Assembly (NCBI GenBank): GCA_032719365.1
Contig: CM064864.1
Location: 5,812,183 to 5,876,182 of the forward strand
Direction: 5' to 3'
DNA: 64,000 nt
Source of the DNA: Prinsepia uniflora
Taxonomy: Eukaryota > Streptophyta > Magnoliopsida > Rosales > Rosaceae
Within the stretch, counting starts at the first letter, position 1. Each line of letters begins with the position of its first letter. Below are positions 35,226 through 46,384 of the stretch, piece after piece. Below the pieces are notes generated by a model. It was not told the DNA's origin. It saw only the letters and a list, made by a program, of their open reading frames with translations, and did no database searches. Position numbers and translations under genes: made by a program.

Positions 35226-37889
35226 ATATGGAAACTCTAGCTCTGTTTTATGGATGAATTTCATGTTGCAATATCTATGTGTTTTTTTTTTTGTAGCTTT
35301 GAATTTTCAAAACTCTTATAATCAATTGCAAAGTTATAGATTTAGCTTTACTTAAGAGAATAAATTCAAATTTATATGCATAAATAAATACATTTTTTTT
35401 TAATTTAACCACGTTTCATGCATATAAAAATATCACATTATTGAATAATTTTTAAAGTGGCACTTAACTACTATACTTATTAATTACTACTGGTTACTAA
35501 GTGGCTACTAAAGTGGCACTTCGCCCTTTATAAGAATCAAGAATATTATCATTGGGTCATAATTACAACTAGCTACTAAGTGGCTACTAAAGATTGCACT
35601 TCGTCCTTTATAAGAATCCAGAATATTATCATTGGGTCATAGTATTAGCTGGCTACTAACTTAATAATTAGACAGCGTAAGATTTAATCAACTTGTCTAT
35701 TTACTTTTTTTTATTAGAGGGGATGGGGGAATTTTTGAAAACTTTTCATACAATATGTCATCTAAATTCGAACTTGAGACCAATTGTCTACAAGTCAACG
35801 CTAGAACAACTATACTTACTTGACAACTTATCCATTTACTTGATCGATGTGCTATATATATATTTTAATTAGTGATAAAAAAAATAATAAATAATATTAT
35901 TCCTTATTAGTGTGTAATATTCATTTTCTTTGACTAAAAAAAAATTGAAAATTCGATAATTCAACCCAACTTATAGGCACAATTTCCACCATGATTGGAA
36001 TCATCCCTGCATGCCACTTCTTAATTGGGGGCCGGGCAACGATTAGTGTGAAAAATAGCATCTCATTCCTTTCATATTGGGTGGAGCAGCAACTGGCCGG
36101 CAGATTCATACGTATCTTTCAATCTTTCATTTTTGGTTAATTCTATTTCTGAATACCAAGCATCACCATGCATACATTTACAACAATAAAAATGACAATA
36201 TCATCAATTTTCAAATTGTATATGCATGGGAGAATAACGAAACTTTGTCAGTGTCTCAAACTAATTATAAGTAATTTTGGTTTCACGTAATATTATTACA
36301 CATTGATCAAAGAACATTTCAAAGATATACTAATATATATATTTATCTCTAACGATTCGTAATTGATAGCAATGTGAATCATGTGATTGTCTTCGATCGA
36401 TGCTAGAGATAACAATCTTCGAATCATACTCTTAATAATCAATTGGGTCCTTTTTTAATGACAACTATATAATGTGTGATTTACTTACTGGCTAATAATA
36501 TTTCATTTCACATATTTTGTGAAAGTTTTCAAGTTCGACTCTTATAGACGAATTAGTCGATATTCAATCTATATATAATGCAATCCTCCTCTAATATCAT
36601 TATAAAAAATAATCCGATCATATTTTTATTAACTGTATTAAATTTTATTAAATTTATGGTGAAACTGAATAAAACTAGTAACCCTAATTAAAACCTACTC
36701 TTAATAGCACTTCCACACGATCTCTAACACGCTTTCCACTTCAAATGTTCACCAACACTGATGAGTGAACTCCTAATTAATCTCCTTAATTTGGTTTACT
36801 TTGCGAGTTTTTGTTAAGATCTAGATTACTTTTAATTTAATTTCACCGTGAATTTAATACAAAATTTAAGTTTCTTAATCAATTTCATTATTATTAAGTA
36901 CGTACATCCACATTAATGTAATAATAACTAATTAATGGCGGTTCGGGATTACTTTTTATGCTAGAAATATTACCAATATTGATCGATCTTCAGGGTGACG
37001 TCGTCAAGAACACGAAGTATATAGTTGTGTTGATTTAATATATACATACGTATATTACATGTGTATATTATATATATAGAATATTGGTCCACTTGTCACT
37101 TGGCTTTGTATGGTGTTCTTATATTCTGGATAACACGATTGTCCAATTTTATATTCTTAGTGAAACTGCAAAAGTTTGATTCTCAAAGCATGCAGTATCC
37201 CTCACAGAGACAAATATAATTGGGAAAAAATTACAAAAATAAATGGATCAAAGATATATATATATATATTATATGCATATATATGACCTCCTTTTATATG
37301 ATTATGACTTATTATAAGTACTCAACAGTTTAAGAGTATATAATCTAGACTTATTATATGTGCTATATATATTTTTCCTTTGTCGAACGGGTACGTGCAT
37401 GTGGTTGAAGTATCAATGGGATTGAAGCTAGGGTTTTATTATGAATAATTTAAAGACTTTGAGTTGCCTTGAGAAACAAGCTCTTTGAATATCATGAGCC
37501 CATGAATATATATATAAGTGGGAGAATGTTAATTAAGGGCCTTTACCTAAAGTATTTTTGGTGCTTGCACAAATATTGAAATGGATCACTATTGCAAATT
37601 CATCTTAGAGAATAAAATTTGAAAATAAAGAATTGCCTAAATACTCAGTAAGAATTAGGTTGGACTTAACGGTGTGATGTTGGGCTAAGTTCGTATTAGG
37701 CTTGAAACCTCAAAGTATAGTGGACCGTATTTAAAGGCAATTCGTAAATCTAATTGAAGATGAACATTTTGTCCATGAGTTTCTAAAGTGTTCGGGAGTC
37801 ATCTTTCGATAAAAATATCTTCGGGAGTTTTCTTCATATCATATTGCATAGATTTCGAACTCATGCATAAGTAAATAAACGTCACACCA
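35226..37889. other. Intergenic AT-rich DNA with tandem duplication
   Basis: A roughly 80-bp tandem duplication occurs at 35495-35660 (TACTAAGTGGCTACTAAAG, CCTTTATAAGAAT and ATATTATCATTGGGTCATA, twice). Bases 35715-35900 are a relative of 18825-19030. The rest is AT-rich with TA microsatellites (37250-37275). No gene is seen. Confidence 0.55.
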
Positions 37890-38944
37890 AAATCAAAGTT
37901 TGCACTAGGAAATTACGAACTTAAAACGAAAAAAGACTCCAACATCTTTCCGACAGACTTGCGGAAAATTATTTGGAAACTGAAGGCAAATCCGCAAGTA
38001 CTAAATTCCATGTGGAAGTCCCTGTGAGGTTGCCTCCCCACTAGGGCTAATCTTTTTCGCTGACATCTGGGCCACTTCCAGATATGCCCTATTTGTGAGG
38101 AATACCTTGAAACCATTGAGTATATGTTCCTTCTCTGTCCTGGTGTGACGTGTATTTGGTTTGGAGGTCTTCTTAACTATCAGATTGATATTACTCAAGT
38201 GACTTCCTTCGAAATCTGGTTGAACACCATCATATTCCCATCTACAGGTGTGGGAAGAAACTGGTGATGGATTGCATCTGTTGTTGCCTTTACGTGCTGG
38301 GAAATCTGGAGACACCGTTGCAAATTTCTCTTCAAGGGCCGTCTGTTCATCCCCTCTCGTATTATTCAAACAATTTCTAAGTATGTCTCTGAATTTTACT
38401 GCTTTCTTGTTTCCTCCCGATCCCTTATCAGGCCCATTAGCACTTCGATGGTTGTCTCTGATTCTTGGTGCCCTCATACGGACTCGGCCGTAAAAATCAA
38501 TTGTGATGCTTCTTGGTTGAGCTTGGATGTCCGTGTTGGCTTTAGGGCCATTATCCAAAATTTGGTCGGGGGGGAGGGGGCGCTTATGCGGGGATATTTG
38601 TGAATCAAAGTGCACAAGAAATGTCCTCATTGTTGAAGGCTGAGTTGTTCTCTCTGGTGTCCTCAAGTGTTCTGGTCGTATTGATCGTGGGAACTGGGAA
38701 ATTTTCCCCATCCTCTCCCAGCTCTACATGCATTGTGAGCGAATCCGTTTTTTATAGACTCCTCGGAATAAAAACAAGGTAGTTGATACCATAGCTAATC
38801 AAGTTCAACGAAAAATGTGCAGGGAAGTCTGGATTGACTGCCCTCCATCATTTTTAGTGTTTGTTTTAAATAATGATGGTCTCCCTTACCTCCTAGCTAA
38901 GTTTTTTCTCCTATGGGTCTATGATCAGACGTTTTATGGAATGA
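37890..38944 (+). pseudogene. LINE (L1-type) 3' remnant: zf-RVT and RNase H region
   Basis: In one broken frame: KIIWKLKANPQ, then CLPTRANLF, then CPICEEYLETIEYMFLLCPG (the zf-RVT region after the reverse transcriptase), CWEIWRHRCKFLF, VKINCDASW (RNase H start, about 38490) and, near 38850, WIDCPPSFLVF. Stops and frameshifts are frequent. The reverse transcriptase and endonuclease parts are missing, consistent with 5' truncation. The element is interrupted at 38944 by LTR C; its 3' tail resumes at 52099. Confidence 0.8.
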
Positions 38945-39635
38945 TGTGACGACCCGTCCCGAATTAGCGGGATTAATTAAGAATTAATTACGGATTAGCG
39001 AGACTAATCGCGGATTAGACGAGGATTAGCGCACGTTCGGGCGAAATGACGATTTTGCCCCTAGAATGGGCAAATCGTTGACTTTTCTTTCAGGAGGTCA
39101 AATGGACTTTGGCCAATGACTGTGACATAGTTCGTGACGTCACGAGTTCATAGATAAGTGGCACGCTCGATTCCGACGTTCGAGGAGGAAGTTATGACGT
39201 TCGGAAGTTCAAGGGCATTTTAGTAATTTAGGCAAAAAGTTGACTTTTTGACCGAGAGGTCCAATGGTCGAGGTCCGAAGACCGTTACGTATATCGGGAC
39301 GATACGAATCCGTATACAGGCGGCACGTCGAATTCGGACATTCGACGGAGAAGTTACGGTTCACGGAAGTTGTGAAGTACTATTCATATTAGCACGATTT
39401 TCGAGGCAAGTGGAATTAGGTGGGGCCCAGGGAATTTTCAGTGGCCCAATGGATGAGTGACAAGTGTCACTCATCCATTGGCCATTCATTTGCATTCATG
39501 CATCTCCCCTTTGCATCGATCATTCATTTTCTTCATCCCAAAACCCAAACCCGAGCACCCATTTTCAATCCAATCCAAACCCTTCAACCCCAAACCCATT
39601 GGTGAGAGGACAGAGGATGAACTGAGGATGCTGGA

Positions 39636-41362
39636 TGTAACGACCCGTCCTAGGAATTAGGGTTAAGACCGTGTTTAAGATGAGATGAGTGAGCTTAATT
39701 GGTGGTTAGTCGGTTACGATAGGTCCGGTAGCGTAGAATGACGATTTTGCCCATGGTCTGGGCCTATAGTTGAATTTTAATTCGGGTGGTCAAATGGACT
39801 TTGACCGATGACTGTGACGTAGTTCGGGACGTCACGAATCCGTAGATAGGTGGCACGCCCGATTCCGACATCCGAGGAGGAAGATATGATGTTCGGAAGG
39901 TTGAGGCCACTTTGGGCAGCGCGTGGGGGCGCGTGCGGCGGTGTTTGGGAAAACGGTCAACATGGGTTTTGGTCTAGGTGTTGTGACGAGTCTATTGGAC
40001 TTGGTTTCGGGTTTTTTGGACGTTGGTTGAGATTAGTTCTGCGAGGTTAAAGGTTTAGGGTTCCGGTTCGATACGTTTAGGACCCGGAGATTTTTGGGGA
40101 AAATGAGGTGGACCTTCGTAGATTTGTTAGTAACGTTCTTGGGTGATGGTTGACAGGTTTGGGATTTCCCGAGGAAGCTGAAGAACGTACAGGACGTTCG
40201 GGACATGATTGAGGGCTCGGTACTGTGAGTGGACCCCTTCTCTAAACTCGAGCATGCATAACTGTTTTCTGTAATTGTTTTATGGTTTTACGTGTGATTC
40301 CATGATTGTTGAATATGTGGTATTGGTTTTACATCATTACACATTTTTCGAGAAAGTACGGTTTTCCGCACGTTTTACGAGAAATACTCTGTTTACGATT
40401 TTGATGCCATGACTTGGGGTTTTCAAATGATAGGCGATTTTCAATGATTATAAATGGATTTTGGAACATGATTTTGAGGATCAAGGTTTTTCGGTTTTAA
40501 AATCGGATTTCGGAAAGCGAAATTTGGTTTTAAAGTTGAAAAGTGGAATTCCGGATTTGGGTTCGGAATGATGGTTCTGGATGTTGGAAGGGCATCAGAC
40601 CAGTGATTTCAGATTCGGGTTTGGATATGGATTTAGAAAAGGTTTTCAAATGGTTTTGGATTGGATTTGCTAGATCTGGTTATTGGGTTTAAAGACTCGG
40701 ATATTGTGATTGACGGGGGACGGGCCCGGATTGGGTTTAAAGACCCGGATTGAGTTTAAAGACTCGGATATATTGATATTTCCCCCGTATGCCTGTTGAG
40801 TTTAAAGACTCGGGAGTTTAAAGACTCGGATAGGTCCAGCAGGTTTGATCGGATAATGATTGCCTGAGATTTATGCTTTATGATCTGGTTTTATGATGTG
40901 TACGACGTGATTTCTATAATGTGATTTATAACTGTTTTCATCTAATGAGTTATGCATGTGTGTTTTCAAAACGGAGGGCTAAAACCCTGGTTTTATTATG
41001 AAATGGTTTTCGAACTTTCCTTATTTATGGTCCACTCACACCTTCTATTTTTAAACTGCCCTCCATGTCGTGGAGCTAGAGCGGGGTTTCGGCGTCGAGG
41101 CAGCGTTTGAGGCATAGCGTACTTGAGAGCGACCCCGGAGTGTTTTAAGTTTTTCGCGTGCGTGTACTGTTCATCGGTTTTCTTTCTTTTTTATTTGGTA
41201 CTATGCTCTGTAAAACTTGACTTCAGGATGTTTAAACTTTCTCCTGCGTCTGACTGTGTATTTTGGTGGTTTTCGTGAGTTTACTTCGGTTTAGTGTCGT
41301 GGTGTCAGACGGGAGCAGGATTTACCTCGGTTTTTGGAGTGAAATCGGGGTGGGTCCTGACA
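39636..41362 (+). mobile_element. Solo LTR D, 1727 bp
   Basis: TGTAACGACCCGTCC to GGTGGGTCCTGACA, with perfect duplications CTGGA at 39631-39635 and 41363-41367. It is shorter than its relatives: the second ACGT module and the first candidate exon appear deleted at about 39900. The short exon 40157-40224 (68 nt) and the GTTTAAAGACTCG repeats (40683-40835) are kept. The second acceptor is changed to CCATGTCGTGG. Confidence 0.92.
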
Positions 41363-42554
41363 CTGGAGTGCGGTGGCCGGCCCAGGAAGCGCCGCCGTGG
41401 ACGGCGAAGGTGCAGGGAAACAATCGTACCCGGTTAAACCCAAAATTCATGTTTTTTCTATTTTTTACATTATGGATCAATTTGGATGGTTTTAATGTTT
41501 TAAATAGGTTATTAGGACTGTGTTAGGATGGTTTTGGGAGTTATTGGACGGTTGGGAAGCCATGGGTGAGTTTTGGAAACATTGAACCGTTTGGTTCAAA
41601 ATCAAACCATGGATTTTAATGGTTTTAACTTAGGTTTAGGAATTAGAATTGATAGGAATGGAGGAAATAGGAAGAATGGAATCAAAAAAGGGAGAAACAG
41701 ACCGGATTTGAGGGGTTTGGAGAGCCGAACCGGTCACGTCGGTCCAGGAAACCAGAGAACCGGACCGGCCGGTTCGCGACAGGTTGAAGAAGGCACTGTG
41801 CGGTGGCGCGTGAAGCCCACGCGCAGTGCATTCCCTAGGCACGTGACGGCGCGTGACGGGGTATTTGGGGATGGTTCTAACATGTGAAATCATCTATTCG
41901 ATGTAACGAACATTTTGGGACTAATTTCGTGTCAATCGGACATCGTTTCTATAGGTTTCGGGCTGTCCGAAGGTTTAGGATCGGTTTAAAAATAGTTAAA
42001 AGTTCGGGAAAATTACGGGACTTTAGTGAGGGGTTATTTAGATAGTTAGTAACCCTCTAAATTAATTTGGACAGGTTCGGGAATCCCGGAAGCACCGATT
42101 GACCCGGGAGACGTTTATAGCATGCATATCGAGGCGGCAGCTCGGACGGTCTGTGAGTGGACCTTTCTTTCGAACTTAATGCATGCATAAATGTTTTATA
42201 AGTGTTTTATTATATGTTTTGTGATGCCATGAGTGCATTTGATTGTGGTAGCTTAGGATCGACATAATTGCATGTTTTTCGAGGTTTTCGGTTTTATGTC
42301 GTACCTTCGCGTACCGTATTTTCGATAAGGGTTTAATAAAAGGATTTTGGATTTAGAAATATGAAATCGGGCACGAGACCCAATTGATTTATAAACTCTC
42401 GCACTTGGAGTCCATTTGATTTGACGAGGAATCGGACCGAGGGTCCATTTGTGTTATACGATCGGACCGAGGGTCCAGTTGGTTTATGATCCGGGTTCGA
42501 GGCCCAGTTAATGGTACTATCGGGCTTGATGCCCCATTGATTTATGATCTCGGG

Positions 42555-45500
42555 TGTCAGGACCCACCCCGGTTTCACCCCGAAATCCGAGGTAAATCCT
42601 GCTCCCGTCTGACACCCCGACCCAACAACAGTCAGACGCAGGAGAAAGCACTCAATAAATCCTGAAGTTAGAGTTTTACAGAGCATAGTACGAATTACAA
42701 GGAAATAAATATAAAAAAATGATGATCAATACACGCACGCAGAAGAAAAGTGAAACACTCCGGGGTCGCTCTCGTAATTTCTATGCCTCAGACGCTGCCT
42801 CGACGTCAAGACCCCGCGCTATCTCTACGACCTGGAGAGCAATTTAAAACAGAAGGTGTGAGTGGACCAAAATAAAAGAAAGTTCTAAAACCATTTTGTA
42901 AGAAAACCGAGTTTTACCCTTCGTTTTGAAACCACATGCATAACTCAGTTATCAAAACAGTTATAATCAATCACCAGAAAACATCATAAGAAACAGAAAC
43001 ACTATAAAACGGTTATAGAAATCACAGCATATGAATCATAAAACCGTGTCAGAAACCATGAACGTCAATCATTATTTTTCGATCAAGCCTGCTGGACCTA
43101 TCCGAGTCTTTAAACTCAATCCAGGCCTCAATAATATCCGAGTCTTTAAACTCCCGTGTCTTTAAACTCAACAGGCCTACGGGGGAAATCAATATATCCG
43201 AGTCTTTAAACTCCCGAGTCTTTAAACTCAATCCGGGTCTTTAAACCCAATCCGGTCCCGTCCCCCGTCAATAAATATCTGGGTCTTTAAACCCAATAAC
43301 CAGATCCAGAAAATCCAATCCAAAACTATTTGAAAACCATTTTGAAATCCTTATCCAAACCCGAATTCGAAATCACCGGTCCGAAGCCCTTCCGGCGTTC
43401 AGAACCGTCATTCTGAACCCAAATCCGGAATTCCACTTTTCACTTTTAAAAACCAAATCCTGTTCTCCGAACTCCGATTCTAAACCGAAAACCTTGATCA
43501 TCAAAATCATGTTCCAAAATCCCTTAACAAATACTAAAAACCATTTATCATTGAAAATCCCAAATCCATGGCATTATTCTCAGAAATCGTCATTTCTCGT
43601 AAAACGTGCCAATTACCTTACTTTCTCGAAAACCGTGCAAATATATAAAACCACATCCTAATTCCAACATTCATGTAATCACATATATAAAACAATTAGA
43701 GAAAAGTAGTTATGCATGTTCGAGTTTAAGGAAAGGGTCCACTCACAGTACCGCGCCCTCAATCGCGTCCCGAACGTCCTGCACTTTCCTCGGCTTCCTC
43801 GGGAAATCCCGATCCTGTCAATAACCACCAAATTACGTCACTAACACGTCTATGAGGATCCACATACTTTTTCCTAAAATTTCCCAAATCCTAAACGTAA
43901 CGAACCGGGACCCTAAACCTTCACCCTCGCGGAACTACTTCGATTCGACGTCCGATGAACCCGAAACCACTTCCATTGGACTCGTTAAAACGTTTAGAAC
44001 AAAAACCATGTTGACACCTTCGCCGGAATCTGCCCCACGCGCCCCCACGCGCTGCCCAAAGTGGTTGCGTGTGGCCCTCACGCGCCAGCTACAGTGTCAC
44101 CCGCAACCTTGATTCCACTGTGCTGAACCGGTTGCTGTAACTGGACCGGCGAGAACCATTCTCCGCCGTCCGGCCATCGTTCTCCTCCCTTTCTTCACCA
44201 TTCTCATCGTCCAGGCCTACCCTATCTTTTCCCCAAGTCCTCAGACCTCGACACTGCCCCATTATCGTCAACTGAAGCTCGAAACCAAACAGCCCGAACT
44301 CCCCTATTTTCCTTCCCGGCCACCCAGGTAACCTCCCTTCACGGTGGCCATCCCAAACTCTTCCTAGGACTCTTCTAAGCCTAACCCATCTCACCTTGAC
44401 CGTCGACTCAGCCCCTAGGTTCACGACTCGCCGTTTAAAACACACGGCCAAAACAGGGTACACAGAGGTACTCACCGTCGTCTCGCCTCCACCGTACACC
44501 ACCGTCACGGCAGCTCCACCAAAAGGTTCCTAGGACTTAAATGAACTCCCTAGACTTCTCTATACACTTCGATTCAACCCCTAGCCTTACAACTTCCGAT
44601 TTGAACTCAGTCTACAAAACAGAGCACAGAAACAAGGATGAGGAATTACCTTCGATCCGTCCTCCGCCGTTCGAACCGCCGCACAGCACGGTGTCCCTGA
44701 GTCCCCTGCCACCGTCTGAGTCTCCACTATGCTTGAAGTAGGCCAACACACGGCACAAACACCACCACAATCTCTCACAACCGCCCTGAGTTTCTCCCTG
44801 TTTCCTCTGATTTCCCCGCAGCTCACAACTCTCTCACACACAGCCACCGCACCAACTAACCTTCTCCCTGTCTCACCCTCACTCTTTGGTCACTCTTACA
44901 CACTCACAAACTCACCAGCACCCACGATTACCCTTCAATTTTCCTCACCGCCTCACTCTGTTTCAATCTGGATCGAAGAACACGAACACACCCGAGCTCA
45001 CCCAATTAATTGGACCGTGCACACATGAGAACCCCCCAGAACCCACTACACACTTGCCACATGTCACCAATCCACTCCATACTCTCCCCAGTGGCTCAAT
45101 CCCAGCCGTCCATCTGCCCTTTCTCTGCACAATTTCCAGAGCACAAAAGACCAAACTGCCCCTCCTTTTAACTCAAAATTACGGTTTTGCCACTAACTTT
45201 CTTGACCCGTAACTCCCTCATCGTAAGTCCGATGAATAAGTGCCGCCTGTCATCGAACTCAGGACAACGAGATCTATCTAACCATCCTCGGTCAACGTAC
45301 CAAAACCCGATCGTCCAAAAAGTCAACTTTTCCCCTTATTTTACCAACTTCCGAATATCACAACTTCCTCCTCGAATGTCGGAATCGGGCGTGCCACCTG
45401 CCTATGGATTCGTGACGTCCTAAACTACGTCCTGGTCACCTGTCAAAGTCCATCGGACCACCCGAACTAAAAGTCAACTTTTTGCCCAAACCAGGGGCAG

Positions 45501-45611
45501 AATCGTCATTCTACCCTAACGACCCCAACGAAACCAACTAACCACCGATTAACCTCACTAATCCTACCTTAATCACACTACTAATCCCAGCTCTCGGGAC
45601 GGGTTGTTACA
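42555..45611 (-). mobile_element. Solo LTR E, 3057 bp
   Basis: Inverted: TGTCAGGACCCACC at 42555 and GGGACGGGTTGTTACA at 45611, with perfect duplications TCGGG at 42550-42554 and 45612-45616. On the minus strand: candidate donor at 44649, acceptor ending 43815, 68-nt exon 43814-43747, donor at 43746, acceptor ending 42832. Hairpin repeats lie at 43095-43285. Confidence 0.93.
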
Positions 45612-46384
45612 TCGGGCCTGAGCCCCATTTAGTTGAGATATCGGGCTTAAGGCCCCGTTGGTTGTGAAATCAGACGTGAGGTCCTGTTGAGTCATGGTTT
45701 CGGGCCTAGGGCCCAATTGATTGTAACATCGGGCTTGAGTCCCAGTTTGAATTGTGAAATGAGAATTCGGGCGTGAGACCCAATGGAACTAAGGATTTAG
45801 GCCGAGGCCTGTGAAATGAATTTGAATCGGATTCGAGGAATCCAATTAAGATGAATCGGGTATGAGACCCAGTTGAAAAGTGATTTGAGAAAGAAAGAAA
45901 AGAATTGAAATGAATGAACCCTCCATATGTTTATATGGTCTTCTTCAGACGTCGACCTGGAGAGTCACGATCCACAGACCAAAGTGGGTATCCCCATAGG
46001 GATCCCGTTCCAGGTGTGGTGGTTACTTATATTGTTGTGGTCCCGGACCAGATTCCGGAGAGATGTGCGGACTAGATCTAGAGATTGAGCCTCCCAGATG
46101 GAGATTCCTGGGGGAAGACTCGGAGTGAGATCCCGAGTAGTGTGCACACTAGATAGATATGATTAATCGTGACTATATCGGGGATGTGTTCCCTAGGGGC
46201 TGTGTGCCCCGAGTTGGCATCTTCTCCGGAAGTGCCTAGGATGGGTTATATGTATGACGGTACGTATGAGATTTTATAAAGTGAATTGGGGGCAGAGACC
46301 CCGTGTTTTATGAGTTAGAAAGTGATTTGGGGCGGCGACCCCATAAAAGATGTTTTGGAAATGGTTTGGGGCGGAGACCTCGTG

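Noticed and set aside
42333..42686. Minus-strand frame of 117 codons in and beside LTR E
   Set aside because: It crosses the LTR boundary at 42555 and reads through hairpin repeats (SIRSYNTNGPSV-like), so it is a by-product of repeat composition.
44089..44508. Minus-strand frame of 139 codons within LTR E
   Set aside because: GC-rich LTR sequence; the counterpart in H is interrupted, and the candidate intron layout explains the region better.
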